Counted from the first letter of the stretch, positions 53,364 to 63,032 are shown. The stretch is 64,000 bases of DNA from Paenibacillus sp. FSL R5-0623 (GCF_037974265.1 NZ_CP150233.1:3100001-3164000), one strand, 5' to 3'. The notes: a model not told the origin generated them from the sequence alone. Program-made: numbers and translations.

Positions 53364-53882
53364 ATGACTGACAGAGAAATTTTTGAATTGTACAAAGAGC
53401 AAGTTTATTACTTCTGTTATTATCTGATGAAGAATCAAGCAGATGCCGAGGACATTTGCCAAGAAGTATTTGTCAAAGTTATTTTGGCTGACAGAACTAA
53501 GGTAAGGAACATGAAATCATGGATATTGCGGATTGCTTCAAATGAGTGTCATAGCGTTATGAGAAGACGGAAATCTGGATGGTTGAAAGAAGTTCGGCAT
53601 TATTTGTTGTCCAAATCCCAGAGTTATAACCCTGTGGAAGAGGGTGTGTATCATAGGGAAACAAAAGAAGAGCTACAAGGATTATATAGTGGGCTTCCTG
53701 ACAAGATTAGGATGGTTGTTGTCCTTCGATTTATCAATGATTTGACTATACCTGAGATCTCTAAAGTTATGAACATACCTGAAGGGACTGCAAAATCCAG
53801 ATTAAACAAAGGATTAAAACTGCTCAATAAAATGGTTGAACCTCAACTAAAGGAGCTGAGTAATAATGAATCAGTATTCTAA
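53364..53882 (+). CDS. ECF-type RNA polymerase sigma factor
   Basis: 172 residues. Region 2: EIFELYKEQVYYFCYYLMKN, DAEDICQEVFVKVI, MKSWILRIASNECHSVMRR; region 4: LPDKIRMVVVLRFINDLTIP and EISKVMNIPEGTAKSRLNKG. Directs RNA polymerase to a stress regulon. ATG 53364 follows AAAGGGGGGATAGA; an in-frame ATG at 53304 lacks a ribosome site. Its end overlaps the next gene by 17 bases, the usual sigma/anti-sigma coupling. No obvious matching promoter found in the window. Confidence 0.9.
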   Translation: MTDREIFELYKEQVYYFCYYLMKNQADAEDICQEVFVKVILADRTKVRNMKSWILRIASNECHSVMRRRKSGWLKEVRHYLLSKSQSYNPVEEGVYHRETKEELQGLYSGLPDKIRMVVVLRFINDLTIPEISKVMNIPEGTAKSRLNKGLKLLNKMVEPQLKELSNNESVF

Positions 53883-55479
53883 TAAGGAAAAAAATATATC
53901 TCATCCGGATTATGACTTAATGTGGACAACCATTGAAAAAGAAGCACATAAACGACGAGTCAATCTGAATTCTTCACAAAAGCCTGCTGGATATCGAGCT
54001 AAAGCAATTCCTATAAGCATCATTTTTACTTTTTTCTTACTTGTTGCTATTCCTGTATTCGCCAGTATGACGATTGATTGGGATCGAATCGGAGGCCGGG
54101 GCGTTGCAAGTGCAATAAATAATGGTATCGGTCAGCAATATGATCTTCAGTCCGCTAATTCAGGTGTGACAATGAATTTAAGCGGTGTTGTAACAGATGG
54201 AGAAAAAATGAAGATGCTCATATCTCTGGACACATCAATCGATCTTTCTCCATATAGTGGATTTGCGACTGAGGAAAATACTATAATAGGAGGATCCGAT
54301 GCGAGAGCGAACGTATATGGTTATTTGGGGCACGATCCTGATAGTCAGAAACTCATTGGGATCTATGAAACAGCTGATACTTTAAAAGGTGGTACCAAAG
54401 AGTTTACATTCGAAGCAAAGAATCTTATCCTTTATCGGGATAGGGATATTTTCCTGAAATCTAATCAACATACTGGAGAATCAATGGTTACTGGTGTTTC
54501 ACAGTTTCCGGCGATTCATATTGAATCGGTTAGACATGCAGATAATCAAACGGTCATCCGTTATAAAGTCGAGGTAGCAGCATCAGATTTGGAAAGCGTC
54601 AATCCTCACTTGAGAGTTCATACCGGGGCCCAGGTTGTAGATGCTATTCCGACCATCTTGCCTAACGAAGAAAAAGGATTGTTGATTGAACAGGTATTTG
54701 ATATATCGGAAGCGGATTGGGCGAATGCGAACCTTCATTTCAATTATGTTGAAGCAGCAAAACGATTGACAGGTACTTGGAAATTCGAATTTGTCGCAAA
54801 TGGGAAAAAAGCAAGTGAGGCGATATATACGAAAAAACTGTATACCAATCCTGAATTCCAAGCAAAAACCGGTGTTACTTTAGATCAACTTGTGATTACT
54901 CCATTGAATCTTCAGATTTTAATTGATGAAGAAGGTTCATATACAGAAGGTATTGTTCAATATAAATCGATTCAGATGATTATAGATGATAAAACAATCA
55001 CAGGGGTGCAAACCACGAAAGGGGGGCGTTCTGAAAATAATCAGCAATTGTTTCATTTTGAATCTCCTGAGTGGTATCAAAACTGGTCTGATGTTCCAAT
55101 GAAACTCATCTTAAAAGATGCCATTGTTCAGAAACGAGATACAACTAAAAACTGGATTCATTTAAATGAACCCAAGAAACAAAAGCAATACACCAAACTC
55201 ATTGTCGATGGACTTGAAATACAATTCTCTTATTATAGGGATGGGGAGAAATTAATTGTAGAGTCATATTCCCAAACGCCTAGTTTCAGAGGTATTAACC
55301 AAACAATGCTTCGGATCAATGGCAAAGAAGTCGTTCCTGAAATTAACCCCCAAGGGATGACACCTGTAAAAATTCATATAGACACCTACAAAGATATTCC
55401 ATTTGATGGACATATTGAACTGAATCCGGGCATCTATAAATACAGCGATCCGGACAAAAATGTAGATATTCAACTGTAG
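53866..55479 (+). CDS. DUF4179-containing membrane protein, probable anti-sigma factor
   Basis: 537 residues. Cytoplasmic N-terminus (about 1-45), one membrane segment (AIPISIIFTFFLLVAIPVF, about 47-65), then a large extracytoplasmic part starting with DUF4179 (DWDRIGGRGVASAINNGIGQ, LSGVVTDGEKMKMLISLD) and ending in a DUF5643-like region (KLIVDGLEIQFSYY). Such proteins are encoded with ECF sigma factors and are thought to hold them at the membrane. The absence of a clear zinc motif HxxxCxxC in the N-terminus means binding must use another mode. Coupled to the sigma gene by overlap. Confidence 0.85.
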   Translation: MNQYSNKEKNISHPDYDLMWTTIEKEAHKRRVNLNSSQKPAGYRAKAIPISIIFTFFLLVAIPVFASMTIDWDRIGGRGVASAINNGIGQQYDLQSANSGVTMNLSGVVTDGEKMKMLISLDTSIDLSPYSGFATEENTIIGGSDARANVYGYLGHDPDSQKLIGIYETADTLKGGTKEFTFEAKNLILYRDRDIFLKSNQHTGESMVTGVSQFPAIHIESVRHADNQTVIRYKVEVAASDLESVNPHLRVHTGAQVVDAIPTILPNEEKGLLIEQVFDISEADWANANLHFNYVEAAKRLTGTWKFEFVANGKKASEAIYTKKLYTNPEFQAKTGVTLDQLVITPLNLQILIDEEGSYTEGIVQYKSIQMIIDDKTITGVQTTKGGRSENNQQLFHFESPEWYQNWSDVPMKLILKDAIVQKRDTTKNWIHLNEPKKQKQYTKLIVDGLEIQFSYYRDGEKLIVESYSQTPSFRGINQTMLRINGKEVVPEINPQGMTPVKIHIDTYKDIPFDGHIELNPGIYKYSDPDKNVDIQL

Positions 55480-55826
55480 ATAAAGTAATTCATAATTTGA
55501 GCTTGATGAACAATTTAACACCTTCAGAGAGAATCCGTTACATGAGGAACGGAGACTCTCTGAGGGTGTTTTTTTTGCGTTCACAACAGCGTTTCTCAGT
55601 GCGCAAGCTGCAAAGACTTGATTTTCTCACATATTCAAATATTAATAGAGTTCAGAATTTAAGATTTTCAGTTTACAAAAAATGATATAAATTTCTAGTA
55701 GATTCAAATCATTACCAAATAAAGACAAAATATTCAAACGAGGAGGCCGGACAGAACTACCTGCAATTGTGAAGTTAAAAATCAGCTTATGTACTCATTC
55801 CATCAACCCAAATCAGGAGGGATTCC
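55480..55826. other. Intergenic region with terminator before the GT2/aminotransferase cluster
   Basis: About 347 bases: a terminator at 55519-55576, then an AT-rich stretch. AACGAGGAGGCC at 55737-55748 looks like a ribosome site but no start of a long frame follows it. No clear promoter seen. Confidence 0.6.
55519..55576 (+). terminator. Long terminator after the sigma/DUF4179 pair
   Basis: CACCTTCAGAGAG and CCGTT pair with AACGG and CTCTCTGAGGGTG, followed by eight T residues. Confidence 0.9.
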
Positions 55827-56981
55827 ATGCTTTACACCATTATTGTGCCAGTCAACCAGGACTATAACATTTTGAACTTGTTCACAGATTCGCTACTCCG
55901 GACGGTAAGCCCATCCACTCAGATTATTTTCATCAACGATGGTTCCGGCTCAGCAGTCTTTCAACATCTGGATAAACTGAAGCAAGAAGTAAGAGAAGGT
56001 GTGACCATCGAGATTCTTCAGCATGATTTTCCACTCGGTTGCGCCGTGTCGATTAATAGCGCACTGAGTCTTGCCAAGGGAGAGTACATTTTCTTCCTGG
56101 ATTCTGACACCATTCTTCAACCGAACTGGCAACCGATGATGAAAGAGACGCTGGATAGCGATATTACGATTGGCATGATTGGAGGGGTTCTGTTGTATCC
56201 GCAAACAGGAGGCGTGCAGCATTGCGGCATTGCTTTTGCGGACACCATCGGCCGACACCTGTTCCTGAACGCATCTCCTGATGATATCCCAAAAGAAACC
56301 TTCTCTGTTCAACTGGTGGTATTTGCCATGTTTGGCATGAAGCGGGAGGTGTACGAAACCATCGGCAACCTCGATGAGAAGTTCTTTAACGGATACGAGG
56401 ACTTTGATTATCAGATGCGGGCACGAGCTGCCGGATACGATACAGTCATTAATCCGAATATTCAAGCATATCACTGGGAACGCAGCAGCGGCATTCACCG
56501 CAACTTCAACCGGAAGAACAATCTGGCACGATTCTGGAAAAAGTGGGGCGGTCAAATCGAGGCTGATGTGTGGCCATTCGTTTTCAGTCATCTGAAAGCA
56601 CAGCTGGAAAGCCAAGAGGAATACCAGCATCTGCCGATTGTCGGGATTGACCTTGCCGAGGTTCGTAGTGATGCCGATACATTCTGGACCAAGTTGGAGG
56701 AAGCCGAATTTGCAAATGTAGCCGAAGTACGGGACTATTCAAACCGCTTCAATTCCAACGGGGCCATCTGGCTGCCACAGGTACTGGGCAAGGAATTGAT
56801 TCATAGTGAGAACCGGTTACTGTTTTTGGTGGACAATTTCGCCCGTTTGCTGGAGAACCGCTACTGGATTGAGATGAGGCATGCTCATCGAGCCAAGGAT
56901 CTGATCATTGATCTGTATGGCAATGTGATCACGATGGATCGCATATACGATGGATGCTGGCCTGGAACCAAAGTACGTTAA
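55827..56981 (+). CDS. Glycosyltransferase family 2 with extra C-terminal domain
   Basis: 384 residues. GT-A fold: LYTIIVPVNQDYNILNLF, IIFINDGSGS, CAVSINSALSLAKGEYIFFL, metal motif DSD (about residues 93-95) and FFNGYEDFDYQMRARAAGYD with the ED acceptor loop. About 120 further residues after the GT domain are not recognised. No membrane segment. ATG 55827 after CAGGAGGGATTCC. First gene of a co-directional cluster with a class III aminotransferase, a zinc dehydrogenase and an MFS transporter, suggesting it glycosylates a small molecule or builds an amino-sugar-bearing glycan. Confidence 0.85.
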   Translation: MLYTIIVPVNQDYNILNLFTDSLLRTVSPSTQIIFINDGSGSAVFQHLDKLKQEVREGVTIEILQHDFPLGCAVSINSALSLAKGEYIFFLDSDTILQPNWQPMMKETLDSDITIGMIGGVLLYPQTGGVQHCGIAFADTIGRHLFLNASPDDIPKETFSVQLVVFAMFGMKREVYETIGNLDEKFFNGYEDFDYQMRARAAGYDTVINPNIQAYHWERSSGIHRNFNRKNNLARFWKKWGGQIEADVWPFVFSHLKAQLESQEEYQHLPIVGIDLAEVRSDADTFWTKLEEAEFANVAEVRDYSNRFNSNGAIWLPQVLGKELIHSENRLLFLVDNFARLLENRYWIEMRHAHRAKDLIIDLYGNVITMDRIYDGCWPGTKVR

Positions 56982-57018
56982 TTCACTCACAACGAAAATA
57001 AACAGGGAGGTACTTAAG

Positions 57019-58326
57019 GTGAACGAAAAAGAGAGCACGCTCGATCGTGCCGTACGATTTACCCGTAATCTGGAGTGGTTGGAACAAGTTGAAAAGGTAA
57101 TTCCGAGCGGATGCAGCACTTTGGCCAAAGCACCTGAACGTTTATTTCCGGGGCATACCCCCGTATGTTGTGCAGAGGCTTATAATTCCCGATTTACAGA
57201 TATCGACGGTAATGAATGGCTGGATTGCGAAATGGCCATGGGTACGGCGCCATGGGGCCATGCCAGACATGAAGTCCAATTAACCGTCATTCACCAGTTG
57301 AAAAAAGGGACAAGCTTTTCTTTACCTGCCGACATTGAGCTTGAATGTGCCGAGTTGATTCTGGAGCGGTTCGAGGGTCGTTATCCATCGCTACGCTTCA
57401 CCAAGAGTGGTGCTGATGCAGTGAGTGGGGCCGTGCGTCTGGCCCGTGCCGCTAGTGGCAAAAGCAAGGTTATTGCGACAGCTTATCATGGGTGGCACGA
57501 CTGGTCTGCCTACGGTTATTATGGTGGCCAGACGAAAGAACGTGGCATCCCGGTGGATATCGAGCGTTCAACGATCTGGGTTAACAAGCCTACTACGGAG
57601 CGAATTGAGGCTCAGATTACCGCGTCTCCCGAGGATATCGCATGTATTGTTCTATGCCCCAACGAGTGGAAAAAGGACGCGCTGGAGCAAGCCGTAGACC
57701 TATGTCGGTCTCTGGACATCATTATCATATTCGATGAGGTAACTTCCGGTATTCGAATGGGCAAGCAGGCTACAGCAGGAGAATATGACATCTGGCCTGA
57801 TCTGCTCTGTATCTCTAAAGGTATGGCCAACGGTTTACCGCTCGCAGCGGTTATGGGGCCTGAGCACTTGATGTCTTTGTCAGGACAGGTCAGATTCAGT
57901 AATGCCCATTCCAGCGAAACGACAGCGCTCGCGGCAGCCATTGCCTGTGAACGATTAATGAAAAATGCGAAAGTATGGCCGACTTGGCGTGATCCGGCAA
58001 CCCGGATCATGGATCGTCTGGAATCTGAACTTGTTTTACTCGGATTGACGGATCAATTGGAAGTGAAGGGGACGTATGCAAGCTTCTGCATTCAATCCCT
58101 GGCTGAAGATAACTTCCAAACAGATCCTTTCCGCGAGTTCATGGTGAAAAGAATGGCTCACTTCGGCATTTTCACCAAAGGTTACTTTATTTTCTCTGAT
58201 GCCCATACACGGGAAGAATTGCTGTGGGTCGAGGAAGCGCTGTTACAGATCCTGTCAGACTGGAAAGAGATTCAGAAGCAGGAACATCTTCATGCGATGC
58301 AACTTACGAAAACGTTTGAAGCTTAA
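57019..58326 (+). CDS. Class III aminotransferase (glutamate-1-semialdehyde mutase-like)
   Basis: 435 residues. PLP fold type I: LDCEMAMGTAPWGHARHEV, GADAVSGAVRLARAASGKSK, the PLP Asp in IIIFDEVTSGIRMG (about residue 241) and Schiff-base Lys in CISKGMANGLPLAAV (about 269). Similar HemL-like proteins occur in polysaccharide and antibiotic clusters rather than in haem synthesis, and no hem genes are nearby. The GTG at 57019 is chosen for GGGAGGT upstream. Likely aminates a keto intermediate made by or for the dehydrogenase in the next gene. Confidence 0.88.
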   Translation: MNEKESTLDRAVRFTRNLEWLEQVEKVIPSGCSTLAKAPERLFPGHTPVCCAEAYNSRFTDIDGNEWLDCEMAMGTAPWGHARHEVQLTVIHQLKKGTSFSLPADIELECAELILERFEGRYPSLRFTKSGADAVSGAVRLARAASGKSKVIATAYHGWHDWSAYGYYGGQTKERGIPVDIERSTIWVNKPTTERIEAQITASPEDIACIVLCPNEWKKDALEQAVDLCRSLDIIIIFDEVTSGIRMGKQATAGEYDIWPDLLCISKGMANGLPLAAVMGPEHLMSLSGQVRFSNAHSSETTALAAAIACERLMKNAKVWPTWRDPATRIMDRLESELVLLGLTDQLEVKGTYASFCIQSLAEDNFQTDPFREFMVKRMAHFGIFTKGYFIFSDAHTREELLWVEEALLQILSDWKEIQKQEHLHAMQLTKTFEA

Positions 58327-58368
58327 TCCATAGATCATAATCGACAATCGACTAGGAGGAATTATTCA

Positions 58369-59400
58369 ATGAAAGCACTCGTATATCAGGATCTCAAACA
58401 GGTGACTTATCAAGAGATTGAGGAGCCAACCATTCAAAAGCCAAACCAGGTAAAAATTAAAATCTATGGTTCCGGCATCTGCGGGACAGATCTGAATATT
58501 GTCAAAGGCAAAGTGCCGGCGAATAAAGGAACGATCATTGGTCATGAAGGTGTAGGTACAGTGGTTGAGGTGGGCGACGAAGTTCGTGGTTTCAAGATCG
58601 GTGATCGGGTATTGGTTGATCCCACGCAATCTTGCGGTACCTGCTCATACTGCCGTGAGGGTCTGTTCATCTACTGCGAGAATTTTGATGACTATCAAGT
58701 AGGGATGACGACACACGGAACCTTTGCTGAATATTTTGTTGGGGACGAAAAGTATATCTATGCCATCCCGGATTCCATGAGTTGGGAAACGGCCATGATG
58801 ATTGAACCACTGGGATGTGTACTTCAGACGTTCATGAAAGCAGGGACTAAGCCAAGTGACTCTGTACTGGTCCTCGGTTCTGGAGCAATCGGTTCCCTGT
58901 GTCAGCTTGTTAGCAAACGATTGGCAAGGCTTACCGTAGGCACGGAAGTTGATCCATACCGCAAAGAGTTCGCTTCAGGGATCGCGGATCATGTGTTCTA
59001 TCCTCAGGATCTGACACTGGATAAAGTATACGAGATCAATAATAACAAAAAGTTTGATATTATAGTGGACGCAGTTGGTAACCAACTTCATGTAGGGTTT
59101 GAGCTGATTGCCAAAGGCGGCAAAATTATTCCTATGGGATATGACGACAGCTATGAGGTGACGTTCAAATCAACAGCCGTGATTAATGATGGCATTAGTA
59201 TCATCGGTGCAGTTGCTAATCACTCGATGATCAGTACGGCACTGAAATTTGCCCAAAGTATCCCGGAACTGGAACAGATGGTGACAGCCAAGGAACTGCT
59301 GAGTGATTATGAACAGGCCTTTAATGGAACGATTGGTTATGACATGCATACTGGAGAGAAATTGCCGATGAATTCGGTCAAAACAGCTCTTATCCTATAA
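58369..59400 (+). CDS. Zinc-dependent medium-chain dehydrogenase
   Basis: 343 residues. Catalytic zinc ligands in GICGTDLN (Cys about 38) and GHEGVG (His-Glu about 61), four structural-zinc cysteines in CGTCSYCREGLFIYC (about 86-100), and Rossmann glycines in VLGSGAIGSL (about 164-173). Oxidises an alcohol or polyol with NAD(P)+, similar to sorbitol/threonine dehydrogenases. Start ATG after TAGGAGGAA. Fits with the preceding aminotransferase as an oxidation-transamination pair, as in aminocyclitol or amino-sugar pathways; the substrate is inferred. Confidence 0.9.
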   Translation: MKALVYQDLKQVTYQEIEEPTIQKPNQVKIKIYGSGICGTDLNIVKGKVPANKGTIIGHEGVGTVVEVGDEVRGFKIGDRVLVDPTQSCGTCSYCREGLFIYCENFDDYQVGMTTHGTFAEYFVGDEKYIYAIPDSMSWETAMMIEPLGCVLQTFMKAGTKPSDSVLVLGSGAIGSLCQLVSKRLARLTVGTEVDPYRKEFASGIADHVFYPQDLTLDKVYEINNNKKFDIIVDAVGNQLHVGFELIAKGGKIIPMGYDDSYEVTFKSTAVINDGISIIGAVANHSMISTALKFAQSIPELEQMVTAKELLSDYEQAFNGTIGYDMHTGEKLPMNSVKTALIL

Positions 59401-59480
59401 GCATGTAGACATTAGCGGGTTTGCCGCTGCGAGAAGTTGGAATTCGCAGCGGTGAAAACCGCAGAAGGAAGGGATATCGA

Positions 59481-60725
59481 TTGAAATTGCTTCAAGATTT
59501 GCCGAAGAATCCACGCTACTCCATTTTTCTCGAACCGGTATGGGCCATTCCGGGCACGATCGTTCTCTTCTACGCTCCTTTATATATGAAGGAAGCCGGA
59601 CTTTCGGACATTGAAATCGGTTTAATCAATTCGGTGAATCTTTATTTTGCCTTTATCTTTCAACTATTCGCGGGTTCCATTACGAATAAGCTGGGCCGGA
59701 AACGAACAACGCTGATCTTTGATCTGCTTGCCTGGAGTGTTCCCATGTTCATCTGGGCCTTCTCCCAGAACTTCTGGCTGTTCCTGATCGCTTATTTACT
59801 GAATGCAACATCCAAGTTTGTAACGGTCGCCTTTAACTGTCTAATCATAGAGGATGTGGAGGAACACAAACGATCCAAGGTATTTGCCATTCTCAACATG
59901 ATTATTACAGGGGCCGGGGTACTCACGCCGATTGCTGGAGTTGTCATTGCTGATTTTGGTATCGTGCCTACACTGGCCAGCATTTACTTTGTCGGGGGTA
60001 TCCTGATGACCGCCATGTTTTTCATTCGTAACCGATACACAGATGAGACCGAAGTTGGCAAGGAACTTATGGGATTGCATAGTAAAACCCGTGTGCTTCA
60101 GAGCTTGGGTTCCAGTCTGCGCCTGTTCGGCAAATCGTTCTACAAACGGAGACTTTTTCCGATTATCCTGATCACGGTGTTGTCCAATCTGATTCTGCAG
60201 CTGAATTTCTTTCAGGTCATTTTCTTCAAGGAACAGTTGAAATTTGATGACCGTGTCATTTCGTTTATCCCAGTAGTGACTGCGGTAACCGTCATGCTGC
60301 TCTATCTGGTCATCATTCCGCGACTGAAACGGCGTTCGGAAGAAAAGTATGTTGGTTTTTCCATTGTGCTTAGCACGGCCGGAGCCATTCTGTTTCTATT
60401 GATCCCTGTGGGGAGTATAGGGATGTTGTTTCTCACGCTAATCGTGCTCGCTGCGGGGAACTTCATTTTGCAGACGTACCGGGATTCCCTGTTGATGAAC
60501 CGATTGGGTACGCATGAGAAAGCCGATATGTTCTCGGCCGTGCAGACCGTCATGACGCTCACAGCCATTCCATCCGGTTACCTGACGGGCCTGCTCTACC
60601 ATCACAATCCAACACTATTGTTCAGTGTCATCCTTGGTCTATATATCGTACTCATGGTCATTATGTTCTTCCTGCCAGATCCGCAAAAGCACTCCCAAGT
60701 GCTGGAACCTTACAAAAATATGTAG
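59481..60725 (+). CDS. MFS transporter
   Basis: About 414 residues, twelve predicted membrane segments: WAIPGTIVLFYAPLYMKEAG, IGLINSVNLYFAFIFQLFAG followed by the signature-loop NKLGRKRTTLIFD, and late MFSAVQTVMTLTAIPSGYLTG. Moves a small molecule across the membrane; direction unknown. TTG 59481 is preferred with AAGGAAGGGA upstream over an in-frame ATG at 59421 without one. Follows GT2, aminotransferase and dehydrogenase genes and is a natural exporter for their product. Confidence 0.87.
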   Translation: MKLLQDLPKNPRYSIFLEPVWAIPGTIVLFYAPLYMKEAGLSDIEIGLINSVNLYFAFIFQLFAGSITNKLGRKRTTLIFDLLAWSVPMFIWAFSQNFWLFLIAYLLNATSKFVTVAFNCLIIEDVEEHKRSKVFAILNMIITGAGVLTPIAGVVIADFGIVPTLASIYFVGGILMTAMFFIRNRYTDETEVGKELMGLHSKTRVLQSLGSSLRLFGKSFYKRRLFPIILITVLSNLILQLNFFQVIFFKEQLKFDDRVISFIPVVTAVTVMLLYLVIIPRLKRRSEEKYVGFSIVLSTAGAILFLLIPVGSIGMLFLTLIVLAAGNFILQTYRDSLLMNRLGTHEKADMFSAVQTVMTLTAIPSGYLTGLLYHHNPTLLFSVILGLYIVLMVIMFFLPDPQKHSQVLEPYKNM

Positions 60726-60820
60726 AAAAAGGGGTTTACTGTATTTGAAGCGAATATGTAGTACAGAAAAAACTAGAACATATAAACTAAAACGCATTTA
60801 ACTTGGGAGGCTGCTAACAA

Positions 60821-61414
60821 ATGACTAACGTAATGACAACAGAAGCACGGAAGCAATGGAGCTGGATGAACGAGCCCGAAAGCTGGTCCTATACGGATCA
60901 GGGAGGTGTGCTGGTGGAAGCGAAGGCGGACACCGACTTTTTCCAAGATCCGGCGGGGAAGCACATTCGTGCAACTGCTCCTTTCTTGTCCATGCCTGTG
61001 CCTGGCGATTTCGAAATCACAACCCAATTAACCGTTGATATGAAAAATCAATATGATTCCGGATGCCTGATGGTGATGGCGGATGATCTTAACTGGTGCA
61101 AAATTTGTTTTGAATATGATGGTAAAGTGCCTACCATCGTGTCGGTAGTGACACGTGATGGTTCATCTGATGATTGTAATTCGGTTGAAGTCTCCGTACC
61201 TAATCCCTATCTGCGTATACGCAAAGTAGAGGGCTGCATATCATTCTTTTATTCACCCGATGGGGATGAGTGGAAACTAATTCGTTATTTCGGCATGCCG
61301 ATACAAGGGGAACTTCGAGCTGGATTAGTTGTTCAGTCGCCGACTGGAACGGGCTGTACGTGTCACTTTTTATCCGTGAACGTTACCCATCCGGACTTGA
61401 CCGCACGTTTCTAA
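60821..61414 (+). CDS. DUF1349 (concanavalin-like) protein
   Basis: 197 residues. A DUF1349 jelly-roll: WSWMNEPESWSYTDQGG, DFFQDPAG, FEITTQLTVDMKNQYDSGCL, WCKICFEYDGKVPTIVSVVT and LRAGLVVQSPTGTGCTCHF. The fold is lectin-like; yeast and bacterial members are of unclear role, possibly binding glycans. No signal peptide. ATG 60821 after TTGGGAGGCTGC. Between the MFS gene and a HAD phosphatase gene, all same strand. Confidence 0.88.
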   Translation: MTNVMTTEARKQWSWMNEPESWSYTDQGGVLVEAKADTDFFQDPAGKHIRATAPFLSMPVPGDFEITTQLTVDMKNQYDSGCLMVMADDLNWCKICFEYDGKVPTIVSVVTRDGSSDDCNSVEVSVPNPYLRIRKVEGCISFFYSPDGDEWKLIRYFGMPIQGELRAGLVVQSPTGTGCTCHFLSVNVTHPDLTARF

Positions 61415-61453
61415 TCCGCTCCCCTGGCCGATCATTGGAGGGAGAACAGGTTC

Positions 61454-62095
61454 ATGGTAAAAGCATTTATATTTGATTTTGATGGACTCATTGTCGATAC
61501 AGAGACACCTTGGTATTATGCGTTTCGCGATATTTATGAAGAGCATGGAGTGGAACTTGGTTTGGAGCTATGGTCGAAAAATGTGGGGACTTCCTTCGAG
61601 GAATTTCATCCATTTCTGTACCTGGAGCAGGCGCTCCAAAAAAAGATAGATCATGATCATATCAAGCTGCTATCAGAACAGAAGTACGAAGCCTATTTGG
61701 GACAAGCTGCTATTCTTCCAGGGGTGCATGAATTGCTTCAGTCTGCGAGGGAAAAGGGGATTCAGCTTGCGGTTGCTTCCAGCTCCACACGGGACTGGGT
61801 GCATGGTTACTTGCAGAAATTAGGCATTTTCGATTATTTCACAGTCGTTCATACATCCGAGGATGTGAAGCGAGTGAAACCGGACCCTGAACTGTACCTT
61901 CTTGCTCTCCAGAGTCTTGGGATCGAGGCTTCTGAAGCGATTGTGTTCGAAGACTCACCTAATGGCTTGAAGGCAGCCAATGCAGCAGGTATTCGTTGTA
62001 TCATCGTGCCTAACGAGGTAACGCGTGGTCTGGAATTCGCCATGCATGAACTGCGGTTATCCTCGCTGGCCGAGATCGATATGGAGGCGCTTTAA
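61454..62095 (+). CDS. HAD-superfamily hydrolase (beta-phosphoglucomutase-like)
   Basis: 213 residues. Motif I FDFDGLIVDTE (nucleophile Asp about residue 8), motif II ASSSTRDW, motif III KRVKPDPELY and motif IV VFEDSPNGLKAA, with a helical cap in between. Dephosphorylates a sugar phosphate or isomerises one. ATG 61454 after TTGGAGGGAG. Its stop overlaps the convergent AraC gene by four bases. Could serve the upstream cluster or be general housekeeping. Confidence 0.9.
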   Translation: MVKAFIFDFDGLIVDTETPWYYAFRDIYEEHGVELGLELWSKNVGTSFEEFHPFLYLEQALQKKIDHDHIKLLSEQKYEAYLGQAAILPGVHELLQSAREKGIQLAVASSSTRDWVHGYLQKLGIFDYFTVVHTSEDVKRVKPDPELYLLALQSLGIEASEAIVFEDSPNGLKAANAAGIRCIIVPNEVTRGLEFAMHELRLSSLAEIDMEAL

Positions 62096-62907
62096 TCCAG
62101 ATACTGCTTGCGTAGCTCGATAGGGGATATCCCTTCGTATTTTTTGAACACTGATCCAAAGTAACTGGCACTGTTGAAACCAACGGCTTTGGCTATTTCA
62201 TGGGCGGTAGTAGCGTCATTTTCGATGAGCATTTCCTTGGCTTTTAACAACCGATATCGCATCAGATACTCCAATGGAGTCATTTGAAATTCTTTTTTGA
62301 ATATCCGATTGAGGTGCTGCTCGGTAACGTCCATCTGCTCAGCCAACATGGGGAGAGAAATATCCTGATGATAATTTTGTTTGATAAAAGTAATGAGTTC
62401 ATCCAATCTTAATCGGGCATCAGAACGTTCGTAAGCACTATAGCGTTCACCTTCAATGGTTAATCTGACCAAAAGCATGTACAGTAATGCGGATACGTGC
62501 CAGATCTGATCCTTGTGCCGGGACTGCAGCGCCAACGTAATTTCACGCAACAGGATATGAAGCATTCCATCCGGCTTGAAGGCGCTCAGCTCCCCGATCT
62601 GCAAGGTATGCAAGAACCGTGGCAACAAATAGCCATTGAAAGACAGACAATCAAATCGTAATGAATCACTCAGATTGTGGTAACGGTAGGTTACCTCCGG
62701 GAACAAAATGAGAGCGGTCCCTTTTTTGATCGAAAATTCATGATTCTTTGCTGCGATTCGCCCTGTTCCTCCGATGCACTGTACAATGCTGTAATCCCGT
62801 GAATGGTCGCTCCAATTCATCAATTCATCAACGGTCAACTGGTTTTGCCCTGTAATCATGAGCGGCATATCGGTATCCAGCGGATTCCCCATACTAGGTT
62901 TCGGCAT
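62092..62907 (-). CDS. AraC-family regulator
   Basis: 271 residues: cupin sensor (VQCIGGTGRIAAKNHEFSIK, LILFPEVTYRYHNL) and AraC DNA-binding domain (ISLPMLAEQMDVTEQHLNRIFK, HEIAKAVGFNSASYFGSVFKKY, ending ISPIELRKQYLD). Convergent with the HAD gene, overlapping it by four bases, and divergent from the FAD oxidoreductase gene about 295 bases away. ATG 62907 has AGAGGAA about 11 bases upstream. Target unknown; the FAD enzyme gene is the nearest candidate. Confidence 0.9.
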   Translation of the reverse strand: MPKPSMGNPLDTDMPLMITGQNQLTVDELMNWSDHSRDYSIVQCIGGTGRIAAKNHEFSIKKGTALILFPEVTYRYHNLSDSLRFDCLSFNGYLLPRFLHTLQIGELSAFKPDGMLHILLREITLALQSRHKDQIWHVSALLYMLLVRLTIEGERYSAYERSDARLRLDELITFIKQNYHQDISLPMLAEQMDVTEQHLNRIFKKEFQMTPLEYLMRYRLLKAKEMLIENDATTAHEIAKAVGFNSASYFGSVFKKYEGISPIELRKQYLD

Positions 62908-63032
62908 CGTCGTGTTATTCCTCTTTTCGTTAAAGGATCATGTGCGTAAGTGGCGTGGTTACAGCGTTAAAAGAAACCTAGAAAGAATTATATTACATAA
63001 ATGGAATAATTTTAATTGAATGACGGGCAATA

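Noticed and set aside
57019..58326. Aminotransferase as HemL of haem synthesis
   Set aside because: No other hem genes nearby, and it sits with a glycosyltransferase, dehydrogenase and MFS transporter; likely a secondary-metabolism or glycan relative.
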